A stretch of 64,000 nt of DNA, taken from NCBI RefSeq assembly GCF_008015755.1, contig NZ_SSGF01000006.1, positions 1 to 64,000 on the forward strand, written 5' to 3'. Positions within the stretch are counted from its first letter, which is position 1; each line of letters starts with the position of its first letter. The DNA comes from Methylophilus sp. (GTDB lineage: Bacteria > Pseudomonadota > Gammaproteobacteria > Burkholderiales > Methylophilaceae). The notes under the pieces were generated by a model. The model did not search any database. It saw only the letters and a program-made list of their open reading frames with translations, and was not told where the DNA came from. The position numbers and the translations under genes are program-made. This document shows, piece after piece, positions 22,688-33,455 of this stretch.

Positions 22688-24175
22688 ATGGCAACAACTG
22701 ATCTCGATGTATTGTTGGTTGGTGGCGGCATTATGAGCGCTACGCTGGCAGTTCTGCTACATCGACTCGACCCAAGCCTGCATATTTGCATGGTAGAGCA
22801 ACTTGATGATGTTGCCCTCGAAAGTTCGGATGCACTGAACAATGCCGGCACCGGTCATGCCGGTTATTGTGAGCTCAACTACACCCCTAAAGATAAACAT
22901 GGCGAGATTCATATTCGCCGCGCGCTTGAAATCAATGCCGCCTTTGAGGTCTCGCTGCAATGCTGGTCTAGCCTGGTGAAAGAAGGCGTATTAAATGCCG
23001 CCGACTTTATTCAGCGCGTACCGCACCTGAGCGCCGTGTGGGGTGAGAAAGATGCGGCATTTTTGCGCAAGCGTTTTGACGCCTTGCAAGCACACCCCCT
23101 GTTTGCCGACATGCAATGGAGCGACCAGGCCAGCACATTGAATGACTGGATGCCGCTGATGATGGCTGGCCGCCAAAGCACCGACAACATGACTGCCACC
23201 CGCGTTGCCCATGGCTCGGATGTGAATTTTGGCGCGCTGACGCGCCAACTGGTCGCTTACCTCAAAACACGCCCTAACTTCACCTTGCTCACGCAGTCAC
23301 GCGTGAGCAAACTCAAACAGCAACAGCACCGTGAGCAAACTAGCTGGCAAGTGCATATCCAGCATCAACCTACGGCCCAGTCACAAAGCTATCAATCCAA
23401 ATTTGTCTTTTTGGGCGCTGGCGGCGGCGCATTGCCTTTGCTGCAACAGTCAGGCATCCCAGAGGCGCATGGTTATGGTGGTTTCCCAGTCAGCGGCCAA
23501 TGGCTGATTTGCAACAACGCTAAACTGATTAACACGCATCATGCCAAAGTCTACAGCCAGGCGGCTGTCGGCGCGCCGCCGATGTCTGTGCCACATTTAG
23601 ACACACGCATGATACAAGGCCAGCCTGCTCTGCTGTTTGGCCCCTATGCTGGGTTTACTACCCGTTTTCTCAAACAAGGTTCGCGTTTTGACCTGGCAAA
23701 GTCGGTCAAATTAAAAAACCTGAAGAGCTTATTAGGCGCTGGGCGCCACAATATGGACTTGACCAAATACCTGATTAAAGAAGTCTTTCAAAACCATGAG
23801 CAACGCATGGCCTCTTTGCGCGTCTTTTTGCCAGATGCCCGCAGTGAAGACTGGCAGTTAGCGCATGCCGGGCAACGTGTACAGATTATCAAACGCTGCC
23901 ACCAGCACTGGGGCAAGCTGGAGTTTGGCACAGAGATTGTGGCCAGCAGCGATGGCAGTTTAGCCGCCCTGCTGGGGGCCTCACCAGGGGCGTCGGTGAG
24001 CGTAAAAGCCATGCTGGATGTTCTGCAACGTTGCTTTGCCAACCGCATGCAAAGCCAACAATGGCAAGACACACTCAAAGCCCTGATTCCCTCGTTTGGG
24101 GAGTCGCTGATTGACGACGCTCCATTACTTTCTCGCGTGCGCAGTGACACGCTGAGCACGCTAAATCTCGGCTAA
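22688..24175 (+). CDS. mqo: malate:quinone oxidoreductase
   Basis: DVLLVGGGIMSATLAVLLHRLDP; ALNNAGTGHAGYCELNYTP; start at MATTDL. Confidence 0.95.
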   Translation: MATTDLDVLLVGGGIMSATLAVLLHRLDPSLHICMVEQLDDVALESSDALNNAGTGHAGYCELNYTPKDKHGEIHIRRALEINAAFEVSLQCWSSLVKEGVLNAADFIQRVPHLSAVWGEKDAAFLRKRFDALQAHPLFADMQWSDQASTLNDWMPLMMAGRQSTDNMTATRVAHGSDVNFGALTRQLVAYLKTRPNFTLLTQSRVSKLKQQQHREQTSWQVHIQHQPTAQSQSYQSKFVFLGAGGGALPLLQQSGIPEAHGYGGFPVSGQWLICNNAKLINTHHAKVYSQAAVGAPPMSVPHLDTRMIQGQPALLFGPYAGFTTRFLKQGSRFDLAKSVKLKNLKSLLGAGRHNMDLTKYLIKEVFQNHEQRMASLRVFLPDARSEDWQLAHAGQRVQIIKRCHQHWGKLEFGTEIVASSDGSLAALLGASPGASVSVKAMLDVLQRCFANRMQSQQWQDTLKALIPSFGESLIDDAPLLSRVRSDTLSTLNLG

Positions 24176-24279
24176 ATATCTCGTGTCATCGTGTTGTCAA
24201 AAGCGCTTGGCAATGGTTAGAAAATAAAAAAAATGGAATTTCGTGCGCCGTATGACGGTCATTCATGAAATGAATTAGA

Positions 24280-26043
24280 TTGAAAGCATCTTTTATTATG
24301 CGTCCTTTTTTGCCAGCTTGCTCAACACTCAAAACGCTTAGCGCCGGATTTGCCGCCTTACTATTAGTGGGTTGCCAGGCAACTGACGCAAAAAAAGTGC
24401 AGCCAGAGACACCAGATTTTGGCTCGAATGTGATGATTCTGGACCCCGGGATGTCACCTGAGGTCATCCAAACCAAACTCGATAATTTATTCAAGCAACA
24501 AGAAAGCAACCAGTTTGGGCCTGAGCGCTATGCTGTGCTGTTTAAACCTGGCGTGTATCACAACAAAGTCAAACTCGGCTTTTATACGCAACTGCTAGGT
24601 TTGGGGCAGTTTCCAGATGATGTGATGCTGCAAGGCGGCATCCAGGTCGAAGCCGCCTGGCATGAAGAAGATGCCACGCAAAATTTTTGGCGCAGCGTAG
24701 AAAACCTATCGGTCACGCCAGACAACGGCACCATGCAATGGGCCGTCTCACAAGCAGCGCCGCTGCGTCGCATTCATGTGCGTGGCAACATGCTACTCGA
24801 TGACAACGGCGGCTGGTCCAGCGGCGGCTTTATTGCCGACAGTCTCATTGACCAGCAAATCAACTCTGGCACCCAGCAGCAATGGCTGACAAGAAACTCA
24901 AACATGGGCAGCTGGACCAATGCCAACTGGAACATGGTGTTTGTCGGCGTGAAAAACGCGCCGGATGACGAACACTGGCCGACGCCGCCTTACACGGTGG
25001 TAGAACAAACGCCGGTTGTGCGCGAAAAACCGTTTTTAACCCTGGACAACGCTGGCGCTTACCAGGTGTTTGTGCCTGCACTGCGCAACAACACACAGGG
25101 TATCTCCTGGCAAGAAACACACCCACAGGGTGAGACGGTACCACTCACGCAATTTTATATCGCCAAAGCGGCCACCGATACAGCCGCAACTATCAATGCA
25201 GCCCTAGGCAAAGGCAAACACCTGCTGTTAACGCCCGGCATTTATCACCTGGACAAACCCTTGCAAATCACCCTGCCTAACACCATTGTGCTGGGCTTGG
25301 GCATAGCCACCTTGCAACCAGTGGCGGGTAATGTAGCCATGACCATCGCCGATATCGACGGCGTTAAACTCGGTGGTGTCTTATTTGATGCCGGTGAAAA
25401 GAACTCTGAGGTATTGCTACAATTCGGCGACAGCAAAAGTAACATCAGCCATGCACAAAACCCCACCACGCTGCACGACGTGTTTTTTAGGGTAGGCGGC
25501 GCGGCGGTGGGCAATGCCACGCACAGCGTCATCATTAACAGCAACCATGTGATTGGCGACAACCTTTGGGTATGGCGCGGCGACCACGGCAACGGCATCG
25601 GCTGGGCAACCAATAAAACCAAACATGGCATCGTCGTCAATGGCGATGACGTCACTATGTACGGCCTCTTTGTCGAGCATTTTCACAACTACCAAACCGT
25701 CTGGAATGGTGAGAATGGCGCAGTCTACTTTTACCAAAGCGAAGCGCCTTATGACGTGCCTAACCAGCCAAGCTGGATGAATGGCAACGTTAATGGATTT
25801 GCCTCTTATAAGGTAGGCGATCAGGTCACTAATCACAAAGCCATAGGCATGGGGGTTTATTGCTTCTTTAACGAAAACCCTGAAGTCAAACTCAATAGCG
25901 CAATTGAAGCTCCAGCAGGCGAGAACATTCATTTCAACCGTGTCACCAGCGTGTCACTTGGGGGTACGGGGGAGATTACGCATGTGATGAATGAGATTGG
26001 TGAAACTGCTAAACCTGGTCACGAAGTATCTCGCATGCCTTAA
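24280..26043 (+). CDS. secreted lipoprotein with right-handed beta-helix (pectate-lyase/GH55-like) fold
   Basis: LLLVGC lipobox; repeated beta-helix segments; GDHGNGIGWATNKTKHGIVVNGDDVTMYGLFVEHFHNYQTVWNGENG. Confidence 0.75.
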   Translation: MKASFIMRPFLPACSTLKTLSAGFAALLLVGCQATDAKKVQPETPDFGSNVMILDPGMSPEVIQTKLDNLFKQQESNQFGPERYAVLFKPGVYHNKVKLGFYTQLLGLGQFPDDVMLQGGIQVEAAWHEEDATQNFWRSVENLSVTPDNGTMQWAVSQAAPLRRIHVRGNMLLDDNGGWSSGGFIADSLIDQQINSGTQQQWLTRNSNMGSWTNANWNMVFVGVKNAPDDEHWPTPPYTVVEQTPVVREKPFLTLDNAGAYQVFVPALRNNTQGISWQETHPQGETVPLTQFYIAKAATDTAATINAALGKGKHLLLTPGIYHLDKPLQITLPNTIVLGLGIATLQPVAGNVAMTIADIDGVKLGGVLFDAGEKNSEVLLQFGDSKSNISHAQNPTTLHDVFFRVGGAAVGNATHSVIINSNHVIGDNLWVWRGDHGNGIGWATNKTKHGIVVNGDDVTMYGLFVEHFHNYQTVWNGENGAVYFYQSEAPYDVPNQPSWMNGNVNGFASYKVGDQVTNHKAIGMGVYCFFNENPEVKLNSAIEAPAGENIHFNRVTSVSLGGTGEITHVMNEIGETAKPGHEVSRMP

Positions 26044-26209
26044 ATTCATCCACATTAAAAAATTCAGCGCTCGTTTACAACCCATCATCTTGATGGTTAC
26101 TTAAATGGTTAGGCATTTCAGGTTTAAGCAAATAAACAGCGAGCAATAATGTCAGATTTAATCAATAAGTGCTAATTTTATCGTAATCAAGTATTCGCTG
26201 TTACAGATC

Positions 26210-26384
26210 ATGGTGGGAACTTAGGACTGAAAGGAAAAACACTCAACAACTTCGGTGGCTACATGACACCAAAATCTTCATCAAGCTCTACCCTCCAGGC
26301 AGGTGTAGTTTCACTATAAATAATGGCAAGCTCATGGTGAAAAAAGGCGAAACCAACATCTGGATACCTTTGCACACAAAGTAA
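26210..26384 (+). pseudogene. possible decayed 3' end of an unidentified gene
   Basis: Two frames give NLGLKGKTLNNFGGY and DTKIFIKLYPPGRCSFTINNGKLMVKKGETNIWIPLHTK*; no intact ORF. Confidence 0.25.
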
Positions 26385-26485
26385 ACGGAATAGAGCCTTA
26401 ATGGATATGCCGACCCCATACACTAAGCAGGGCGCGCTTAAGTACACCCTTTATGTCAAATTAGGGTAAGCTTTAATGTGCAATA

Positions 26486-28258
26486 CTACCCTTGCTGACC
26501 ATACAGCCGTTGATACACACTACCTGCCTGCTGTACCAGCGTCTCGTGCTGCCCTTCTTCTATAATACGGCCACCATCAAACACCAATACACGATCAGCC
26601 TCTTTCACTGCTGATAAGCGGTGGGCAATGATAATCGTTGTACGGCCGCGCAAAAATGTGCGCATGGCCTTATGGAGCAAGGCTTCGGTGTGTGTGTCGA
26701 GCATAGAAGTCGCTTCATCTAAAATCACGATTTGTGGCTGTTTGAGCATCATGCGCGCAATGGCCAGACGCTGGCGCTGGCCGCCGGACAAGCGCACACC
26801 ACTGCGGCCTAATTGTGTGTCCAGGCCTTCCGGCAGGTCGCGGACAAATTGTGCCAATTGGGCGACTTCTAGCGCTTGCCACAAGGCATCGTCGGCATAG
26901 GGGTGGTCTAAACTCAGGTTTTGTCGCACGCTATCATTAAACAGCATGGGCTGTTGCAACACGACGCCAAGGTGTTCGCGAATTTGAGCGTAGCCTAGTT
27001 GCTCGATGGCTTGCCCGTTAAACAAAATGTGACCACTGCTTGGGGCATAAAAGCCAAGCAGTAATTGCACCAGCGTGGATTTGCCTGCGCCTGAGACACC
27101 AACCAGCGCCACTTGCTCGCCAGGGGCAATATTCAGGGTAACGTCGTCAAGGATGGCACTACCTTCGCCATAAGCAAAAGAGACATTTTGCAAGCGAATG
27201 GCCGCCGGGCTTTGTGCAGAAAAACCTTGCACTTGCGCAGGGTAATGTGGCTCTTCATCCGCATCTAGCACCTGATTAATCCTCCCTAATGCGGCTTTGG
27301 CTGCGTAATAAGACACTTGCACCGAGAGCAGTTCTTGCACAGGCCCCATCATGAACCATAAGTAGCCAAACACGGCGATCATTTGCCCGACTGACAGGTT
27401 TGAAAACACCACCATCAGCATAGCAACAGCGCGGAAAATTTCGAAGCCAAATAGGAAAATACCGAAAGACAAGCGCGATAACGCATCTGACTTCCACCCA
27501 GATGCTGTGGCCGCGGCACGCACGGCTTCGGCAGCTTGCTTGGCTTTATCTAAAAAGCGTTTATCACTGTTGCTGGCACGCAGTTGTTGCATGACTTCGA
27601 GAGTTTCGGTGACGGATTGCGACAACAGTTCAAAGGCACTATTTTCGCGTTGCTTCCACACTTTGACCTTTTTACCCAGAACCATGGTTAGCCCGATGAC
27701 AAATGGGTTTAGCAGCAAGATAATCAACGCTAATTGCCAATGCATCCACAGCAACACTGCAGCAACACCAATCACACTAAGTACAGCGACGATCACTTTG
27801 GCGATGGTTTCGCCCAGAAATTTGTCCAGCGTTTCAATATCCGTTAGCAGGCGCGCTGTAATCTGACCTGCGCCCAGCGTTTCATAAACCTGCATGCGAA
27901 TGCGAGCGAGTTTGTCGAGCAATGTCTGGCGCACACCCAGCGTCACTTGCTTGGATAAGCCAACAAAGATGCGTGTAGTGGCGACCCCCAGCAACACGCT
28001 GGACAGACGTAAAGTCATTGTCAGCAGTGTTACGCACAGGATAATACCAATCGGCCCCACCCAATCCGCAGGTAATAACCAGCGCATGAGTTGCGTAAGC
28101 TTGCCTGGTTGATGCAACAGTACTTCATCAACTAGCAAGGGCATCAGCAAAGGAATAGGCACCGCGACAATGGCGCCCAGAAACGCTAGCGACTGGCCCA
28201 GCCATAAACGCCGGGCGCGTTGGCGGAGTTGCAGCCACAAATCTTGCAAGGTCAACAT
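26486..28258 (-). CDS. ABC transporter, fused permease/ATPase
   Basis: GVSGAGKSTLVQLLLGFY; LSGGQRQRLAIARMML; 6-TM exporter domain; start MLTLQDLW. Confidence 0.93.
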   Translation of the reverse strand: MLTLQDLWLQLRQRARRLWLGQSLAFLGAIVAVPIPLLMPLLVDEVLLHQPGKLTQLMRWLLPADWVGPIGIILCVTLLTMTLRLSSVLLGVATTRIFVGLSKQVTLGVRQTLLDKLARIRMQVYETLGAGQITARLLTDIETLDKFLGETIAKVIVAVLSVIGVAAVLLWMHWQLALIILLLNPFVIGLTMVLGKKVKVWKQRENSAFELLSQSVTETLEVMQQLRASNSDKRFLDKAKQAAEAVRAAATASGWKSDALSRLSFGIFLFGFEIFRAVAMLMVVFSNLSVGQMIAVFGYLWFMMGPVQELLSVQVSYYAAKAALGRINQVLDADEEPHYPAQVQGFSAQSPAAIRLQNVSFAYGEGSAILDDVTLNIAPGEQVALVGVSGAGKSTLVQLLLGFYAPSSGHILFNGQAIEQLGYAQIREHLGVVLQQPMLFNDSVRQNLSLDHPYADDALWQALEVAQLAQFVRDLPEGLDTQLGRSGVRLSGGQRQRLAIARMMLKQPQIVILDEATSMLDTHTEALLHKAMRTFLRGRTTIIIAHRLSAVKEADRVLVFDGGRIIEEGQHETLVQQAGSVYQRLYGQQG

Positions 28259-28265
28259 GGATAGA

Positions 28266-29027
28266 CTAGGCTTTGCCGCCCGCCAGCACGCGCTGACGGC
28301 GAATCTCATAGAGCGCAATGCCACTAGCTACACTGACATTCAGGCTTTGCACCGATCCGAACATAGGGATGGTGATTAGCGCATCGCAGGTTTCCTGAGT
28401 TAAACGACGCATACCATCGCCTTCTGCACCCATAACCAGTGCAATCGGGCCTTCCAGCTTGGTATTATGCAATGAGCTAGGCGCATCCATGGTGGTGCCG
28501 ACGATATGCACACCAGCTTCTTTCAACTCACGAATGGTCCGGGCCAGATTGGTGACCGAAATAAACGGCACGGTCTCTGCGGCACCACTGGCTACTTTAC
28601 GAACAGTACCGTTTAAGCCCACAGAACGATCTTTAGGCGCAATAATCGCGTGTACACCCATAGCATCGGCCACGCGCAAACAAGCACCCAGGTTATGCGG
28701 ATCCTGCACGCCATCCAGGATCAGGAAAAATGGTGGCTCATCGAGGTCGGACTCCAGCACATCATGAATATCTTTATAAGGCATAGGCGTTTCAACGACC
28801 CGGGCAATCACGCCTTGGTGTCGGCCATGGGCGCCAATAAAGCCATCCAAACGATGACGCTCGGCTTGAATCACGCGGATATTTTGTGACTTGGCCATTT
28901 CAAGCAAATCGCGCATGCGTGCATCGACACGATCTTGATCAATAATAATTTCCTGAATGCTGATACCGTGCTGGCGCATGCGACTCAACACCGCATGAAA
29001 ACCGAACAGAATGCGGGTTTCTGACAT
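28266..29027 (-). CDS. rlmB: 23S rRNA (guanosine-2'-O)-methyltransferase RlmB
   Basis: SpoU motifs LDGVQDPHNLGACLRVADAMG, VMGAEGDGMRRLT, SLNVSVASGIALYE. Confidence 0.95.
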   Translation of the reverse strand: MSETRILFGFHAVLSRMRQHGISIQEIIIDQDRVDARMRDLLEMAKSQNIRVIQAERHRLDGFIGAHGRHQGVIARVVETPMPYKDIHDVLESDLDEPPFFLILDGVQDPHNLGACLRVADAMGVHAIIAPKDRSVGLNGTVRKVASGAAETVPFISVTNLARTIRELKEAGVHIVGTTMDAPSSLHNTKLEGPIALVMGAEGDGMRRLTQETCDALITIPMFGSVQSLNVSVASGIALYEIRRQRVLAGGKA

Positions 29028-29172
29028 AGTGACTCCTTATTTTTTGATTACTTTTGCCTACGAGCAGCAAAAGATAAAAACACGAATCGCGCAGCCCCAG
29101 CAATGAAATAAACATTGCCAAGCACTGCGCGAATGGATTGCTTAAAAACGCAAAAACTTACTCAAGCCGATA

Positions 29173-31641
29173 TTATCGGGCTTTTGCTTTGGGTTTGCCT
29201 TTATTTTTTTGTGCCGAATGACGACCTTTGTCTTTAGCCGAGCGTGATTTATCGGCTGCGGCCTTGCCTGCAGCTGGTTTTTCACCTGACTTGCGAGATG
29301 GCTTAGCTGCGGTGGATGACTTGGCAGGCGCAGTTGCCGATTTGGCCCAAGCCGCTGGCGCAGCTTTAACATGATCTGCCTTAGAGGGGCGACTTCGGCT
29401 GCTTTTTGGCTTGTCATCACCACCCAACAAAGCTGGCTCGGCGGGCTCAGAAGCGGCCTCCATGGACCCAACTAAGGTGAAGTCGATGCGAGAGGTTTCC
29501 AAATCCACGCGCACTACTTTTACCGTCAAGCGGTCGCCTAAGCGGTAGCGCACACCAGTGCGCTCTCCGACCATTTCATGTCGTGCCTTATCGTGAATAA
29601 AATAGTCGTTGCCCAGGTCCGTCACGTGTAACAGCCCCTCAACATAAACTTCATCTAGCGCCACAAACAAGCCAAAGCCGGTCACCCCGGCAACAGTGCC
29701 ACTGAAGACTTCACCCACTTTGTCTTGCATATAAAAACATTTGAGCCAGTTGGTGACGTCACGCGTGGCATCATCAGCCCGGCGTTCCGTCATCGAACAA
29801 TGCATGCCCAACTGATGCCAGTCTTTGGCCTGATAACGTTTGCCTTCGACCACCGCCTTGATGGCGCGATGAACTAGCAAGTCAGGGTAACGGCGGATGG
29901 GCGAAGTGAAATGGGTATAGGCCTCATACGCCAGCCCAAAGTGGCCGACGTTATCTGGGCTGTAAACTGCTTGCTGCATGGAACGCAACATCACCGTTTG
30001 CAACAATTGCGCATCTGGCCGCGCTTTGATGCGCTGCATGAGCTTGGCATAATCTTTGGCGCTTGGGTTCTCGCCGCCACCTACGCCAAAGCCAAACTCG
30101 CCCATAAACAGGCGCAAGGCTTCGAGTTTTTCTGGGGTCGGGCCTTCGTGGATACGGAACAAGCAGGTTTGTTCGTTTTTAAGTAAAAAGTCTGCCGCAC
30201 AGACGTTAGCCGCCAACATGCACTCTTCAATCAACTTATGAGCGTCATTACGGACCACGGGTACAATCTTGTCGATTTTGCCGTTGTCGTTAAACACCAT
30301 CATAGTTTCGGTCGATTCAAACTCCACCGCACCGCGTTTTTCACGCTGAGTGAGCATCAGTCTGAATAAGCTGTTTAAGTTTTGCACATGTGGCAACAAC
30401 CAGGCGTACTCTTCAGTTAAAGCCGCATCTTCACCTTGCAGTAGCGCCGCCACTTTGGTGTAGGTCATGCGCGCTTTAGACAACATCACTGACGGGTAAA
30501 ATTGGTATTGCTTGACTACGCCTTGGCTATCAATTTGCATATCGCACACCATGCACAAGCGCTCAACATCGGGGTTGAGCGAGCATAGGCCGTTAGATAA
30601 TGCCTCTGGCAACATGGGGATCACGCGGCGTGGAAAATAGACCGAGTTGCCGCGGTCGTAAGCGTCTTTATCCAACGCATCACCAGGCTGCACATAAAAG
30701 CTCACATCGGCAATCGCTACTACCAGACGCCAGCCTTTACCCTGCGGCTCGGCAAACACGGCATCATCAAAATCACGCGCCGTTTCGCCATCAATCGTAA
30801 TCAATGCCAGTTCGCGCAAATCCTTGCGGCCTTTGTAATCCTTGGCTTGTACGGTTCTGGGGAAGTCTTCAGCCTGCTTAACAGCAGCGGGATTAAACTG
30901 GTGCGGCAAATGATGCTTGCGCAACGCGATTTCTATCTCCATGCCGCTATCAGCATAGTTTCCCAAAATCTCTACAATTTTGCCCATTGGGCTAGAGTGT
31001 GACGAGGGATACTCGGTGAGCTCGACAGTGACAATCTGCCCGACTTGCGCATCCATATCTAGGTGATAAGGAATCAGCACATCCTGGCTGATACGCTTGT
31101 CTTCTGCCGCCACAATGGTCACGCCCTGCGCCCGAATCACGCGCCCCACCAATGTTTTATTGGCGCGCTCCAGCACCTCGACCAGCTTGCCCTCAGGGCG
31201 ACCCTTTCGATCAACGCCCGCCAAACGCACCATGGCGCGGTCGCCGTGCATCACCAGTGTCATCTCTTTCGGGCCGAGAAAAATATCTTCCGGGTTCTTG
31301 GTTTTATCATCCGGCACCAAAAAGCCGAAGCCATCACTATGGCCAAAGACCGTGCCGGCGATCAGATGAATCTTATCCGGCAGACAAAATGCACCCTTAC
31401 GGTTGCGCATGAGCTGGCCATCGCGTTCCATGGCACCCAGCCTGCGGTTAAAAATATCTCGCTCATCATGGCCGATGTCGAGCAACACATAAATCTGGTC
31501 AGCACTCAGGGGCACGCCTTGGTCTGACAGCAACTGCAACACCAGTTCACGACTAGGCAATGGTGTTTGATATAACTCAGCTTCTCGCTGGGCCTGCGGG
31601 TCATTTGCACGCAGGGATTTTTTCGTTTTTCTGGTTGACAA
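29173..31641 (-). CDS. rnr: ribonuclease R
   Basis: RNB motif ITIDGETARDFDDAVFA; S1 domain; basic C-terminal tail. Confidence 0.96.
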   Translation of the reverse strand: MSTRKTKKSLRANDPQAQREAELYQTPLPSRELVLQLLSDQGVPLSADQIYVLLDIGHDERDIFNRRLGAMERDGQLMRNRKGAFCLPDKIHLIAGTVFGHSDGFGFLVPDDKTKNPEDIFLGPKEMTLVMHGDRAMVRLAGVDRKGRPEGKLVEVLERANKTLVGRVIRAQGVTIVAAEDKRISQDVLIPYHLDMDAQVGQIVTVELTEYPSSHSSPMGKIVEILGNYADSGMEIEIALRKHHLPHQFNPAAVKQAEDFPRTVQAKDYKGRKDLRELALITIDGETARDFDDAVFAEPQGKGWRLVVAIADVSFYVQPGDALDKDAYDRGNSVYFPRRVIPMLPEALSNGLCSLNPDVERLCMVCDMQIDSQGVVKQYQFYPSVMLSKARMTYTKVAALLQGEDAALTEEYAWLLPHVQNLNSLFRLMLTQREKRGAVEFESTETMMVFNDNGKIDKIVPVVRNDAHKLIEECMLAANVCAADFLLKNEQTCLFRIHEGPTPEKLEALRLFMGEFGFGVGGGENPSAKDYAKLMQRIKARPDAQLLQTVMLRSMQQAVYSPDNVGHFGLAYEAYTHFTSPIRRYPDLLVHRAIKAVVEGKRYQAKDWHQLGMHCSMTERRADDATRDVTNWLKCFYMQDKVGEVFSGTVAGVTGFGLFVALDEVYVEGLLHVTDLGNDYFIHDKARHEMVGERTGVRYRLGDRLTVKVVRVDLETSRIDFTLVGSMEAASEPAEPALLGGDDKPKSSRSRPSKADHVKAAPAAWAKSATAPAKSSTAAKPSRKSGEKPAAGKAAADKSRSAKDKGRHSAQKNKGKPKAKAR

Positions 31642-31676
31642 TATTTATTCTTCCTTTAAAATGCACAGCTTCTTTA

Positions 31677-31761
31677 GCCCAGATGGCGAAATTGGTAGAC
31701 GCGCTAGTTTCAGGTACTAGTGTTTAACGACGTGGAGGTTCGAGTCCTCTTCTGGGCACCA
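31677..31761 (+). tRNA. tRNA-Leu(CAG)
   Basis: gcccaga...tctgggcacca; anticodon loop ttCAGgt; variable arm tgtttaacgacg; CCA encoded. Confidence 0.95.
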
Positions 31762-32618
31762 TCAAGCGACTTAAAAATCGCGACAAATATAGACTCCCAA
31801 GAAATCTTTTTTGTACCGTTATTTGTTCTTAAAAGACTTTGCTCGGTTGTTTTTTGTATTAACATAAAGCAAGTTTAACATCCTTTAAGCTTCATTCCAG
31901 TTTTACCTCAAACTTTCTCTTCCGACATTCTTAATGCTTAATTGTTTAAGCTCAGACTTTTAAAAGCTTTTGAGTTTAGGTGTTATTTCTGCTTGTAAAT
32001 GTATGACTGTCGTTAGTCCATTAAATAAACTTGATGACAAACATACTAAAAAAAGTGCAAATATTTTTTCCACTCGAAATAGATCCATCACAAAAAAGTT
32101 ATTAGATTATTAAATTTGATGAAAAGGCTTATCTACAAAGGATCGTAAATTTGCACAATCGAAAAATACTTTTTTCCTATTTGCTATCTACTGATTAAAA
32201 AAGTGTATTTCTCTGAGCTGAAATATACTTTTACTCAGTATTCTATATTTAATCTCAGCCAATCATTTAGAACACTCAAACAACCCCTTTAATTGAGCGC
32301 CATGTTCAACAGCGAAAAACATGGCTATGCATACTCAATTACTCAACACCTCTCAAGGCGGTCATTTTCTTGGCTTATCAAAAGCTATTTTCGGAGAGAG
32401 TGACCGCTGGGCGGTTGCAAAATTCCCATTCATTTAAAGCGGTGATCGTACAGTTCGAGATTGCCCTGAAGACTTCAACTCTTACATCTAGTCACGTACT
32501 TGTAAATCTTCAAACGACAATGGCAAACGTTAGCGACTCAAAATACGTTACGCATCGGGTTTTATACGTGCTACTAAAGATTAAATTAAACTTTTTGAAT
32601 ATTGTTACGTTAACCACC

Positions 32619-32647
32619 TGTAATGTAATAAAGATTTTTACATTACA
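32619..32647. promoter_or_regulatory. perfect 10-bp inverted repeat upstream of KfrA-like gene
   Basis: TGTAATGTAA-n9-TTACATTACA, ends 15 bp before ATG at 32662. Confidence 0.7.
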
Positions 32648-32661
32648 TATCGGGAGTACCA

Positions 32662-33099
32662 ATGAAAGAATCAAAAATTAAGTATGAAGATATCAAAATC
32701 ATCTGCGAGAAATTAGTGGCAGAGGGGGAAAAGCCCACAGCAGGCCTTATCAGAAATATTCTAGGTTATGGTAGCTACACAACAATTACAGATCATTTAC
32801 GTAGATGGAATAAAACGCTGCCCACCATCAATCTCGACAGAGACGAGATTGCCGAGGAAATAATAACGCCATTAAAAAATCTTTTTCAAAAAAAGTTTGA
32901 TAACTGCTTTAGAGACTATCAATTCAAAATCATTGAATTGAATAAACAGCTAAATGAAACATATGATGAGAAAATTCAAGCAGAAGTTTTGTACGAGGCT
33001 CAGGCTGTCCTAATAGATAAGCTTAGCACAGAAAATATAGCGTTGAGGTCAGAAATTGATTTATTGAAAGCTAAGTTAACCATTCTAGACGACAAGTAA
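32662..33099 (+). CDS. KfrA_N-like DNA-binding protein with coiled coil
   Basis: YEDIKIICEKLVAEGEKPTAGLIRNILGYGSYTTITDHLRRWNK then long coiled coil. Confidence 0.75.
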   Translation: MKESKIKYEDIKIICEKLVAEGEKPTAGLIRNILGYGSYTTITDHLRRWNKTLPTINLDRDEIAEEIITPLKNLFQKKFDNCFRDYQFKIIELNKQLNETYDEKIQAEVLYEAQAVLIDKLSTENIALRSEIDLLKAKLTILDDK

Positions 33100-33215
33100 A
33101 TAGCGGAGATTTGATCGCTTGGATGACAAGAAAAAGGGAGACTTAGTATTAAAGGTATGTCGAATTGAGTAGATATCTTCATCGACCAAACAGGTAAACC
33201 AATACAACATTACGA

Positions 33216-33237
33216 TTATCTACATGCATGCAGATAA
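33216..33237. promoter_or_regulatory. 22-bp near-perfect palindrome upstream of recombinase
   Basis: TTATCTACATGCATGCAGATAA, 10 of 11 pairs. Confidence 0.5.
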
Positions 33238-33322
33238 CGGGGTGGCAGTCATAAGTTAGGTGTTATTTTTTAGCGTAAGCAAAAAGATTACAGCTGACTT
33301 TTGACTGGTGTAGATATGTTGG

Positions 33323-33363
33323 ACTGTTTGGCATGTTCGACCTCGTAGCATGTGCCAGACAGT
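33323..33363. promoter_or_regulatory. second inverted repeat upstream of recombinase
   Basis: ACTGTTTGGCA ... TGCCAGACAGT, 10/11 match between arms. Confidence 0.45.
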
Positions 33364-33455
33364 ACGGAATATTGGAACGTACCACTGCCGCGCTGGGGGC
33401 GTGATATTAAATATGCCAGCGCTGGAGTCTGCTTTAGCAGAGAGAAGGGTTCACC

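Noticed and set aside
32370-32681. ORF 32370-32681 and the 38-aa ORF at 32321-32437 as genes
   Set aside because: AT-rich sequence, no convincing RBS; the former overlaps the dyad and start of the KfrA-like gene
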